From an uncultured Clostridia bacterium (GTDB lineage: Bacteria > Bacillota > Clostridia > Oscillospirales > Acutalibacteraceae), in assembly GCA_947171615.1 (NCBI GenBank), contig CAMVYG010000015.1, forward strand, positions 1-19,143: 19,143 nt of DNA, given 5' to 3'. The first letter of the stretch is position 1; every line of letters starts with the position of its first letter. Below the pieces are notes generated by a model. The model saw nothing but the letters and a program-made list of their open reading frames with translations, was not told the origin of the DNA and ran no database searches. Of the stretch, positions 1 to 7,157 are shown piece after piece. The position numbers and the translations under genes are program-made.

Positions 1-122
1 AGTCCATACAACGGAACATAGCAGAAAAGAATTAAGAACGCTACGCCCGGCAGAAGGAAAAGGTAGGTCCATTTATTCTGCTTTATTCGTTTCCATAAAG
101 ATTTTTTATTTGTCTCTGTCAC
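1..122 (-). CDS. Sugar ABC transporter permease, LplB type (N-terminal fragment)
   Basis: Only the first 40 codons are in the window; the gene continues past the left edge. It starts at GTG (122-120 on the minus strand), eight bases after a GGGAGG ribosome site (136-131). The translation begins with a polar, basic cytoplasmic stretch and then a hydrophobic segment, YLFLLPGVAFLILFCYVPLY. This layout (basic lead, LLPG, then a helix ending near YVPxYG) is typical of LplB-like inner-membrane permeases of multiple-sugar or lipo-oligosaccharide ABC importers (MalF/LplB family). The divergent YesN/YesM-type regulators next door commonly control such importers, which supports the call. The in-frame ATG one base upstream is immediately followed by a stop, so GTG is the only sensible start. 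Substrate cannot be told. Confidence 0.75.
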   Translation of the reverse strand, partial: MTETNKKSLWKRIKQNKWTYLFLLPGVAFLILFCYVPLYG

Positions 123-193
123 ATTTGAAGCCTCCCTGCGTAAAGTATCCCTTACAAAGTGACCTTGTGCATTTTGCAAGAATATGTTATCAT

Positions 194-205
194 TTTGTTA
201 ACAAA
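194..205. promoter_or_regulatory. Perfect 12-bp palindrome between divergent transport and regulator genes
   Basis: TTTGTTAACAAA is a perfect palindrome in the 175-base gap between the permease GTG and the response-regulator ATG. It lies in an AT-rich stretch that could also hold a weak plus-strand promoter (TTGTTA at 197, 17 bases, TAATTT). It could be an operator for the YesN-like regulator or for a sugar repressor. One occurrence only, so the assignment is weak. Confidence 0.25.
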
Positions 206-297
206 CAGGCAATACAATAATTTTGGGGATTGGTATGTGTTTTTTTAGGGTGATTCGTTCAAGAATTTTGGCGATATTACCCAAAGGGGAGTTTTTT

Positions 298-1416
298 ATG
301 TTTCGTATCTTACTTGCAGATGATGAGAAAATGGCGCTTCTTGCCTCAGAGCATTCTCTGCCGTTTTCCAAGCACCACATGACTGTGATCACCAAGTCCT
401 ACGATTCCTTTGAGGCATTACACCTGCTTCAGAACAGATTTTACGATGCGGCTTTTTTGGATATCCGAATGCCGGGCTTATCCGGTCTGGATATTATCAA
501 AGCGTGTCAGCAATGCTCTCCTCTGCCGGAATTTATCATAGTAAGCGGATATTCTGATTTCAGTTATGCCAGGCAGGCGATTCAGTGCAGCGTATTCGAT
601 TACTGCCTCAAGCCCATTCAAAGCAGCGATTCTGATTTGCTTTTGGATCGGTTGGAGGAAAAGCTTTACCAAAACCGCATTCAAAACGGCCCTGTTCTGC
701 TGAACCGTTTTTTAGAGATGGAACATCAATCCGACTTTTTAAACGCCTGCGGCCTTACCGCTCATGAAAGCGCTTCCTTTACGGCTATTGCTGTTTCTGT
801 TCCTTCCTGCCGCAGCCTGGTTCCTCTCCCCTGCCTTGTAGATACCTTTTATCCGATTTTTCTCGGCGAACAAAAAGCCATCCTTGCAGGGATGGCAAAT
901 CAAATGGAAATTGACAATACTATCAAGCTTCTGCTGGAAATACCCGACTGCCGCCTGGCTGTGGGAAGTACAGATTTTTCCGGCGGACAGTTGAAAAAGC
1001 TCCTGCATGAAATTCAAACGGATCTTTTGCTGACAAGCTCGGAAAACCCTGTGATCCAGACTTTGGCTGGCACCACAAACGACGCGTTCCGCCTTCTGCT
1101 GGAAGAGGTGCGAACCGCCTATACACAAGATCTTTCTCTGGCATCACTGGCGCAGAAGTATAACCTGAGCTATTCCTATTGCAGCGAGCTGTTCAAGTCT
1201 GCAACAGGATTTACCTTTTCAAAATACATCACGCAGCTGCGCATGAAATCTGCCGCTAAACTGCTTTTATCCTCTCAACTGCCTATTTCAGATATCTGCT
1301 ATCAGGTAGGCTACCACAGCTACCATCATTTTGAGGGAACCTTCAAAAATTTCTTTGGCAGTACTCCTACTGAATACAGGCAGAAAGGAGGGGTGAACAA
1401 TGCGCCGGAAGCTTAG
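298..1416 (+). CDS. Response regulator, REC + AraC-type DNA-binding domain (YesN-like)
   Basis: A 372-residue transcriptional regulator of a two-component system. The N-terminal receiver domain (about 1-120) shows the acidic pair D8-D9, the phospho-acceptor D55 in the motif FLDIRMPGLSG, and the conserved Lys in YCLKP. The C-terminal AraC/XylS HTH (about 262-365) includes the usual second-helix region ISDICYQVGYHSYHHFEGTFKNFFG. The middle is a poorly conserved linker. I chose ATG 298 because AAAGGGGA lies at 283-290 and the receiver fold starts directly there; an in-frame ATG at 223 would add 25 residues that do not fit the fold. It overlaps the sensor kinase by 17 bases, so the two are co-translated. 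Such pairs usually activate neighbouring carbohydrate ABC importers, here the divergent permease; the ligand is unknown. Confidence 0.93.
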   Translation: MFRILLADDEKMALLASEHSLPFSKHHMTVITKSYDSFEALHLLQNRFYDAAFLDIRMPGLSGLDIIKACQQCSPLPEFIIVSGYSDFSYARQAIQCSVFDYCLKPIQSSDSDLLLDRLEEKLYQNRIQNGPVLLNRFLEMEHQSDFLNACGLTAHESASFTAIAVSVPSCRSLVPLPCLVDTFYPIFLGEQKAILAGMANQMEIDNTIKLLLEIPDCRLAVGSTDFSGGQLKKLLHEIQTDLLLTSSENPVIQTLAGTTNDAFRLLLEEVRTAYTQDLSLASLAQKYNLSYSYCSELFKSATGFTFSKYITQLRMKSAAKLLLSSQLPISDICYQVGYHSYHHFEGTFKNFFGSTPTEYRQKGGVNNAPEA

Positions 1417-3178
1417 TTCCATTAAAGGCCAGCTTATTTTAATGCTGGTAACCGCCGTTATTGTTTTTCTGCTTGCAAGCTTCGGGTACTTTGGCGTTGT
1501 TCTGAACCTGATTCACAATAAAGAAGAGGTCTATGTCCGTAATTCTCTAATGCAGATCGTGAATAATATTCAGACCGTTTCCGGGGATATGAGCCGCTTC
1601 GCAAAAATGGCCGCCGCCAATAACTCCACACAAGAGCTGCTGACAACCTCGGCCCCGCTGAAACGGCTGGAAGCGTCACAGGAGCTATCTCATTCCATCT
1701 TTTCCATTACTCAGGATTCTCCTGATACAGCTATCGTTGTTACAAATAACTCCGAAAGCATGATCATCGCTCAAAAGCCTGCGCTTATGATCCTGGAAGA
1801 AATCAAAAAAGATAATCAGATTGGCACATTTTCAGAAAAAAGTTCCGGCTTCACAGGGCTTCTGCACAATCCCTATGACAGGTCCGATTACTTTGCCTAT
1901 TATCAGCCTATTATGAACATGCAGCAGAATATTCTCCCGCAAAAGAAAATTGGAAACTGTATCGTTTTGACCTCTGTTGCCAATCTGCAATCCTGCATTA
2001 ACCGAGTGGAGGCCACCCCTAATTCTCTCTTTTTCATTTTAGACAAAAACTCTGAGACCATTGTCAGCAATCAAAGCAAATTCAATCCGGCCGTTTATAC
2101 TCTATTGGAAGCCATTCGGGAAAATCGTTTTAAAAATGCCACGATTCAGAAGATCAACGGCAACAATCATATGATCTTTCTTCAGGAAGTGCCGTATACC
2201 GGGTGGCAGGTCGTGGGTGCGGTGCCGCTGAACGAAATCAATTCCGATCTTTTCTCCCTGCTTATCTTCGGCGTCGTTCTTCTCGTTTTACTGATCCTTT
2301 CCTTTATATTCTGGGGGTTCCACATTACTCATTCCATTGCTATCCCTGTGATCGAAATTTCCGATTTTGTTCAGGGAGACGCCTATTCCAAGATGAGCAG
2401 CCGTCTTCACCTGAAAAACAAAAATGAAATCGGGATTCTTGCCGATGGGATCAACCAGATGCTTGACAAAATATCTGATATGACCCACGTGCTTCTACAG
2501 AATCAGTCCGATATGTACGAACTGGATCTGGCAAAAAAGCGGGCGGAGCTTTCCGCGCTGCAAAGCCAGATCAATCCGCACTTTCTATATAATACACTGG
2601 ATTGCATCAAGGGCTACGGCTATCTCCTTCAAAGCAACGAGATCATTCAAATCGTCGATTCTCTATCGCAGATCATGCGCTACTGCATTAAAGGCGCCGA
2701 TATCGTTGAACTCGACGCCGAACTGAAAATCATTCGGCATTATCTCAATATCATTCAGATCCGGTTTGACAATCGTTTTTCCGTTCAAATCGATATCCCC
2801 GATACGATTCTGAATGCGCAGATCCCCCGTTTCATTCTACAGCCTCTTATTGAAAATGCCATTTATCACGGTCTTGAGCCCAAGTATGGCCCTGGGCGAA
2901 TCCATATTTATGGTATACAGGATTCCCCAACCGAAATAACGCTGCTGATTCAGGATGATGGGGTCGGTATGGAAAAAGAAACTCTGGAAGAGATCAATGC
3001 ACAGCTTGCCTGCCCAAAATCTCAGCTTCCTCTGCGGGCTGAATCCAACAAAGGCATTGCCCTGCTCAATGTGAATCAGCGTATCCGCCAGTTGTTCGGA
3101 ACACAGTATGGCATTCATCTGGAAAGCACCCCCGGGGAGGGGACGCTGGTTTCCCTGCGGATCCCGTTCCAAAAATAG
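1400..3178 (+). CDS. Sensor histidine kinase, YesM-like (His_kinase family)
   Basis: A 592-residue membrane kinase, partner of the response regulator it overlaps. TM1 is near residues 12-35 and TM2 near 284-307; the roughly 250 residues between them should form an extracellular Cache-like sensor. After TM2 comes a HAMP-like linker, then the phospho-acceptor motif QINPHFLYNT with H394, typical of the LytS/YesM class. The ATPase part follows, with N-box LQPLIENAIYHG, DDGVGM, and GIALLNVNQRIRQLFG. AAAGGAGGGG (about 1384-1393) lies just before ATG 1400 inside the end of the regulator gene. It probably senses a sugar or a binding-protein complex outside the cell and phosphorylates D55 of the regulator. 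Length and domain order are normal for the family, and I see no damage. No clear terminator follows. Confidence 0.93.
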   Translation: MRRKLSSIKGQLILMLVTAVIVFLLASFGYFGVVLNLIHNKEEVYVRNSLMQIVNNIQTVSGDMSRFAKMAAANNSTQELLTTSAPLKRLEASQELSHSIFSITQDSPDTAIVVTNNSESMIIAQKPALMILEEIKKDNQIGTFSEKSSGFTGLLHNPYDRSDYFAYYQPIMNMQQNILPQKKIGNCIVLTSVANLQSCINRVEATPNSLFFILDKNSETIVSNQSKFNPAVYTLLEAIRENRFKNATIQKINGNNHMIFLQEVPYTGWQVVGAVPLNEINSDLFSLLIFGVVLLVLLILSFIFWGFHITHSIAIPVIEISDFVQGDAYSKMSSRLHLKNKNEIGILADGINQMLDKISDMTHVLLQNQSDMYELDLAKKRAELSALQSQINPHFLYNTLDCIKGYGYLLQSNEIIQIVDSLSQIMRYCIKGADIVELDAELKIIRHYLNIIQIRFDNRFSVQIDIPDTILNAQIPRFILQPLIENAIYHGLEPKYGPGRIHIYGIQDSPTEITLLIQDDGVGMEKETLEEINAQLACPKSQLPLRAESNKGIALLNVNQRIRQLFGTQYGIHLESTPGEGTLVSLRIPFQK

Positions 3179-3556
3179 CGCGAAAAAATGATTTCCCCCG
3201 ATAAAACCGGGTTCAGGAAGATCTTGTCCTCTTCTCCTTTTTCGCCTGTCTGCGCCCCTTTTCTTTAATTTGCTGTCACTGCCATCGGTTGACAAAGGGA
3301 AATACGCCTGCTGGCAATAAATAAGCAGTTTTCAGTATTTATGCACTGATTTGCCATTTTCCCGAAATTGGGCGGCAGGTCTCAAGGAGTTTTTACGCAT
3401 AAAAACCGTGTTTCCTCTTGTTGAGCGATGGTACGGTTTCTGACGTATCTTTTTCCCATCTGTAAAAACTTTCCAGCGTTTTTAATAAAAAACTTTTTAG
3501 AAGCGCTTGTAATTCGACAAAAACTGGGGAATCCTATCTTTGTGAAAAAATTATCC
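3179..3556. other. Gene-free gap between the sensor kinase and the rnf-like operon
   Basis: No convincing gene is seen here on either strand. The only structures noticed are a 7-bp hairpin (arms 3389-3395 and 3400-3406, loop CGCA) and an imperfect cre-like palindrome at 3498-3511. The A/T richness rises toward the promoter at 3557. A TTGACA at 3289-3294 has no matching -10 box at a normal distance. No riboswitch was recognised. Confidence 0.5.
3498..3511 (+). promoter_or_regulatory. Possible catabolite-responsive (cre-like) element
   Basis: The segment TAGAAGCGCTTGTA is centred on the palindrome AAGCGCTT and matches the commonly quoted CcpA site TGAAAGCGCTTTCA at 10 of 14 positions. It lies about 46 bases upstream of the -35 box of the operon promoter. 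The match is modest and such sites occur by chance. Confidence 0.2.
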
Positions 3557-3585
3557 TTGCTTTCTGGAAGAGTTTGCGCTATACT
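3557..3585 (+). promoter_or_regulatory. Sigma-A type promoter of the lipoprotein-apbE-rnf operon
   Basis: TTGCTT (3557-3562) and TATACT (3580-3585) are separated by exactly 17 bases. Transcription should start near 3592, giving a leader of about 60 bases. It is the best promoter upstream of 3654, and no other convincing one is seen before the terminator at 11437. Confidence 0.7.
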
Positions 3586-3592
3586 TGCAAAG

Positions 3593-3610
3593 GAGCGTTT
3601 CAGGACGCTC
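3593..3610 (+). other. Hairpin at the predicted 5' end of the operon mRNA
   Basis: GAGCGT (3593-3598) and ACGCTC (3605-3610) pair perfectly around a 6-base loop. The stem would sit at or within a base or two of the mRNA 5' end, where such hairpins often protect transcripts from decay. There is no T-run, so it is not a terminator. Confidence 0.45.
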
Positions 3611-3653
3611 AAAGCAAACTTTTATCATTTTCAGAAGGGATGTTGTTTCAAGT

Positions 3654-4679
3654 ATGAAAAAGGTTCTCGCACTGATTCTTTGCCTCTGCATGGTAGCCGC
3701 ACTGGCCGCCTGCTCCGGCGCAAAAGAAGCTGAGTACAAACTGGGCATGGGCGTTTCTCTTAACACCGACAGTTCCGCACAGGGCAATGCTCAGGTTGAT
3801 GCCACCGTGGCTGCTGTTGTTACCGACAAGGACGGCAAGATCGTTTCCTGCCGCATCGATGTAGCGCAGAGCAAGATGGATATCACAGACGGTGCTGTAG
3901 ACACTGCCGCCACCTTCAAGACCAAGATGGAGTTGGGCAAGGATTACGGCATGGAAGGCAAGGTCGATAACGACGGCGACGGCGTTATGAAGGAATGGGA
4001 TGAGCAGGCCAAGGCCTTCGAAGAGTACGTAGTAGGCAAGACTGCCGATGAAGTAAAGGGCATTGAGCTGCAGGAGGCTAACGGCCATCAGATCGCTGTT
4101 GATAAGGATCTGCTCAGCGCCGGCTGCTCCATGCAGATCACCGATTTCATGGAGGCTGTTGCCGCTGCCTGCACAGACGAGCAGGGCATGAGCTTCAAGG
4201 CCGGCGAATTCACTCTGGGTCTTGCAGCCACCACCTCCGCCGCCGATTCCAAGGCTGCTACCGCTGACGAGGACGGTCTGGTTGCCATGTACAGCGACTT
4301 CGCTGCCGCTGTTGTGGCAGACGGCAAGATCGTTGCTGCTCTGAACGATTCCGTACAGCCCAAGATCACCATCAATACCGCCGGTGACATCGTAAGCTCC
4401 GACTACACCGCTACCAAGCGTGTTCTCAAGGGCGACTACGGCATGGAAGGCAAGGTAGATAACGACGGTGACGGCGTTATGAAGGAGTGGTTCGAGCAGT
4501 CCGAGGCTTTCTCCAAGTTCATCGTTGGCAAAACCGCCGATGAGGTTGCCGCTCTGGAGACTCAGGAAGCTAACGGCCATCAGATCGCTGTTGATAAGGA
4601 TCTGCTCAGCGCCGGCTGCTCCATGCAGATCACTTCCATGAAGGATACTTCCGCGAAGGCTGCTAAGAACGCCCGCTGA
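3654..4679 (+). CDS. Secreted lipoprotein with two tandem FMN_bind-like domains and Ca-loop motifs
   Basis: A 341-residue protein with a lipoprotein signal peptide and lipobox LAAC (Cys20), so it should be anchored outside the membrane. The mature part is an internal duplication with a 164-residue period. Residues 97-163 and 261-327 match almost perfectly: DYGMEGK, then the acidic loop DNDGDG (105-110; 269-274), then EANGHQIAVDKDLLSAGCSM. DNDGDG resembles the DxDxDG calcium loop of EF-hands and dockerins. Each repeat has a strand pattern ending in AGCSMQIT (A156-S159; A320-S323), at the place where FMN_bind domains carry their S/T-G-A-T flavinylation site; this resemblance is my inference. 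Lysine codons are mostly AAG, suggesting high expression. ATG 3654 is chosen because the signal peptide begins there; GAAGGGA (3634-3640) is a rather distant ribosome site. As first gene of the operon it may be an extracellular partner of the Rnf-like complex. Function unproven. Confidence 0.8.
   Translation: MKKVLALILCLCMVAALAACSGAKEAEYKLGMGVSLNTDSSAQGNAQVDATVAAVVTDKDGKIVSCRIDVAQSKMDITDGAVDTAATFKTKMELGKDYGMEGKVDNDGDGVMKEWDEQAKAFEEYVVGKTADEVKGIELQEANGHQIAVDKDLLSAGCSMQITDFMEAVAAACTDEQGMSFKAGEFTLGLAATTSAADSKAATADEDGLVAMYSDFAAAVVADGKIVAALNDSVQPKITINTAGDIVSSDYTATKRVLKGDYGMEGKVDNDGDGVMKEWFEQSEAFSKFIVGKTADEVAALETQEANGHQIAVDKDLLSAGCSMQITSMKDTSAKAAKNAR
3942..4633 (+). repeat. In-gene duplication, 492-base period
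   Basis: The segments 3942-4141 and 4434-4633 are in register with an offset of exactly 492 bases (164 codons) and no gaps. The last 65 bases of each copy (4077-4141 and 4569-4633) are identical, including third codon positions. The upstream part (from GAT/GAC TACGGCATGGAAGGCAAGG) differs at only a few bases. Confidence 0.95.
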
Positions 4680-4702
4680 TTTAAGCAGGATTCAGTTAAA
4701 AA

Positions 4703-5791
4703 ATGAAAGGCGTTAAACTTTTTAAAAGTTTTATCTGCCTGTGTTTAACGATAGGGCTCTCTGTCATTTTGGCAGGGTGCCCTACTGTTGCAAAAAAGGC
4801 AGAGCCCGTTGGTAAGGCATATTATACCTTTTTCGATACTGTTTCCTTTCTATACAGCTATGCAGGAGACTCGCAAGAGGTTTTTGACGAAAACACGGAG
4901 GCTGCCGCCGGGCTTTTGGAGGAATATCACCGCCTGTTTGATATTTATCACGAATATGCAGGCATCAATAACCTTTGCACGATCAACAAGCAGGCCGGCG
5001 GCGAAGCCCTGCCGGTAGATCAAAAGCTGATCGAGTTCCTGCTTTATACCAAAGAGCTTTATACCCTGACAAACGGTGAAATGAATATCATGTTCGGCGC
5101 GGTGCTCCGCCCCTGGCATGATTGCCGCACCGCCGCAGAGAAGGATCCACAAAACGCTTCTCTGCCCAATTTGGCTTTATTGGAGCAGGCGCGGGAGCAC
5201 ACGGATATTTCCCTGTTGGAGATCGACGAGCAGGCAGGCACTGTGCGTATTTCCGACCCCGAGGCTCAGATCGACGTGGGAGCTGTCGGCAAGGGATATG
5301 CCACTGAAAAAGCGGCTCAGCTGCTTTCCGAAAGAAATGCCGAAAGCTATGTGCTGAACATCGGCGGAAATATCCGGATCGTTGGAAAGAAGCCGGATGG
5401 CTCCGGCTGGGTCACGGGAATCAAGGATCCCTTTGATTCTGACCACAGCTATGCCATGTATGTGGAGCTTTCCGATACCTCCTGCGTTACCTCCGGTATC
5501 TATGAACGTTTTTTCAATGTCGACGGCAAGCAATATCACCACATTATCGACAAAGACACGCTGATGCCGGCTGACTATTTTGCCTCTGTCTCGGTTATTA
5601 CAAAAGACAGCGGGCTGGCGGACGCGCTTTCTACCGCGCTGTTCTGTATGAGCTATGAAGATGGCCGGGCGCTTGTGGATTCCTTGGAAAATGTAGAAGT
5701 ACTGTGGATTTTCCAGGACGGCGCCCAGGAATATACGCCCGGAATCCATCCAATAGATAAAAACCAGAATGAAAACATTGAGGAGAGATGA
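4703..5791 (+). CDS. apbE: FAD:protein FMN transferase ApbE (lipoprotein)
   Basis: A 362-residue flavin transferase that attaches FMN from FAD to a Thr (or Ser) of target proteins outside the membrane, with Mg2+. A signal peptide ends in lipobox LAGC (Cys26). Family motifs are present: DVGAVGKGYATEKAA (from D191), NIGGN (219-223), HHIIDKDT and the metal-binding end DSGLADALSTALF (D307 and T311 being the expected Mg2+ ligands). Length is normal. It starts 23 bases after the lipoprotein gene and ends 4 bases before rnfC, so it is in the same operon. Expected substrates are encoded just downstream: RnfD T153 and RnfG T164/T407. The ribosome site is weak (AGGA at 4687-4690, 12 bases away), but the signal peptide fixes the start. 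Confidence 0.96.
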   Translation: MKGVKLFKSFICLCLTIGLSVILAGCPTVAKKAEPVGKAYYTFFDTVSFLYSYAGDSQEVFDENTEAAAGLLEEYHRLFDIYHEYAGINNLCTINKQAGGEALPVDQKLIEFLLYTKELYTLTNGEMNIMFGAVLRPWHDCRTAAEKDPQNASLPNLALLEQAREHTDISLLEIDEQAGTVRISDPEAQIDVGAVGKGYATEKAAQLLSERNAESYVLNIGGNIRIVGKKPDGSGWVTGIKDPFDSDHSYAMYVELSDTSCVTSGIYERFFNVDGKQYHHIIDKDTLMPADYFASVSVITKDSGLADALSTALFCMSYEDGRALVDSLENVEVLWIFQDGAQEYTPGIHPIDKNQNENIEER

Positions 5792-5795
5792 CAGA

Positions 5796-7157
5796 ATGCT
5801 GAAACGAAAAAACATTTCGTCTTTGCATGTCCCCCACAACAAGCATACGGCTGGGTTTGTTCCTGTACGCATTCCCACGCCGCCCGAGGTGCTGCTTCCC
5901 ATGAACATGCACTCCGGACACGATGCCGAGCCTGTTGTGAAGGTGGGCGACCACGTTTACGTGGGGCAGCTGGTTGCCAGAGAGGAAGGAAGATTTTCCT
6001 CCCCGGTGCACGCTACCATATCCGGTACCGTTGCTGAGATCAGCACCATGGAAACGGCTGAGGGCAAGGAAACCCTGGCCATTCGCATTGAAAGCGATGG
6101 CAAAATGGAACCTGATCCCAACCTGAAGGCGCCGGAAATCCACAACTGTGAAGAATTTTTGCAGGCTCTGCGGGAAAGCGGCCTGGTAGGTTTGGGAGGC
6201 GCAGCCTTCCCCACCTGGGCAAAGTTCAATGAAATGTGCAGCGGCCAGTATACGGTAGACACCGTTCTGGTAAACGCCGCGGAGTGCGAGCCCTATATCA
6301 CCAGCGACCATCGCATGATGCTGGATCACCCCGATCTGATCGTGAAGGGCGTGGAATATCTCAGAACGTATATGCACGAATACCTGAAGGACGCCTGCTT
6401 CAAGATCTGCATCGAAAAGAATAAACCCGACGCTATCGCCAAGATGCGCGAGGCGTTTGCCGGAATGGATTATGTGGATATTCACGAGCTGGATACCATC
6501 TATCCCCAGGGCGCAAAGCAGGTAACACTGTATAACGCCACCGGCCGGGTTGCTATTGCGGGAAAGCGTTTCCCTGCTTTCCACGCCGTGATCATCAATG
6601 TTTCCTCCTTTGCTAAAATGGCAGAGTATATTTCTACCGGCATGCCGCTGGTAGAGCGCATTGTCACTGTAGACGGCCCCGCTGTAAGGGCGCCCAAGAA
6701 CCTCATTGCCCCCATCGGCACACGGATCCGTTATTTGCTGGAGCAGACCGGCCTTACCAGCGAGCCCGGCAAGATCGTCATCGGCGGCCCTATGAACGGC
6801 ACCGCCGTCTGTTCTGTAGACGATCCCATTGTCAAGGTAGCCAATGCCGTGCTGGTATTCGACGAGAAAAAGAGCGTGCTCCCCACCCCCTCTGCCTGTA
6901 TTCACTGCGGTCGGTGCATTGAAAAGTGCCCCATCAACATCAATGTGGTGGCTGTAGACGACGCCATGAAGCAGAAGAATGAGGACAAGCGTGCCAAGGC
7001 GCTGATCGACACCGGCGTTCGACAGTGCGTGGACTGCGGCTGCTGTTCTTATGTCTGCCCTGCCCATCGTCCCCTGCTTGCAAATAATCAGGAGGCAAAA
7101 TGGTGGCTGAAGCAGTACGCAGCTGCTCAAAAAGAAAAAGAAGGGGGAAATACCTGA
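5796..7157 (+). CDS. rnfC: Rnf complex subunit RnfC (NADH-binding, Fe-S)
   Basis: A 453-residue cytoplasmic membrane-associated subunit that in Rnf carries FMN and two [4Fe-4S] clusters and exchanges electrons with NAD(H). Seen: N-terminal RnfC barrel-sandwich region (TPPEVLLPMNMHSG), nucleotide/flavin-site glycine loop GLVGLGGAAFPTWAKF (129-144), NAAECEPYITSDHRMM, an SLBB-like region, and two intact cluster motifs, C368-x2-C371-x2-C374-x3-C378-P and C411-x2-C414-x2-C417-x3-C421-P, the second with an extra Cys416. I start at ATG 5796 because AGGAGAG (5781-5787) is 8 bases away; an in-frame ATG at 5769 lies inside apbE with no ribosome site. Stop overlaps the rnfD start (TGATG). It looks fully functional, unlike RnfA and RnfE of the same operon. 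Confidence 0.96.
   Translation: MLKRKNISSLHVPHNKHTAGFVPVRIPTPPEVLLPMNMHSGHDAEPVVKVGDHVYVGQLVAREEGRFSSPVHATISGTVAEISTMETAEGKETLAIRIESDGKMEPDPNLKAPEIHNCEEFLQALRESGLVGLGGAAFPTWAKFNEMCSGQYTVDTVLVNAAECEPYITSDHRMMLDHPDLIVKGVEYLRTYMHEYLKDACFKICIEKNKPDAIAKMREAFAGMDYVDIHELDTIYPQGAKQVTLYNATGRVAIAGKRFPAFHAVIINVSSFAKMAEYISTGMPLVERIVTVDGPAVRAPKNLIAPIGTRIRYLLEQTGLTSEPGKIVIGGPMNGTAVCSVDDPIVKVANAVLVFDEKKSVLPTPSACIHCGRCIEKCPININVVAVDDAMKQKNEDKRAKALIDTGVRQCVDCGCCSYVCPAHRPLLANNQEAKWWLKQYAAAQKEKEGGNT

Noticed and set aside
3592..3653. Possible riboswitch (the words GGACGC and AAAGCAAAC recall c-di-GMP type aptamers)
   Set aside because: The leader is only about 60 bases and lacks the paired domains of that aptamer; only the 18-base hairpin is supported.
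3428..3733. 101-codon plus frame before the lipoprotein
   Set aside because: It runs through the promoter and 70 bases into the lipoprotein gene in another frame; no ribosome site.
3648..4580. Long minus-strand frame (310 codons) opposite the lipoprotein
   Set aside because: It is the mirror of a high-bias coding gene that has a signal peptide, promoter and in-frame repeat; no ribosome site or family motif on the minus strand.
5631..7130. Minus-strand frame of 499 codons opposite rnfC
   Set aside because: Shadow of rnfC, whose Fe-S motifs and operon position are clear; the minus translation is rich in His/Gly/Asn and has no recognisable domain.
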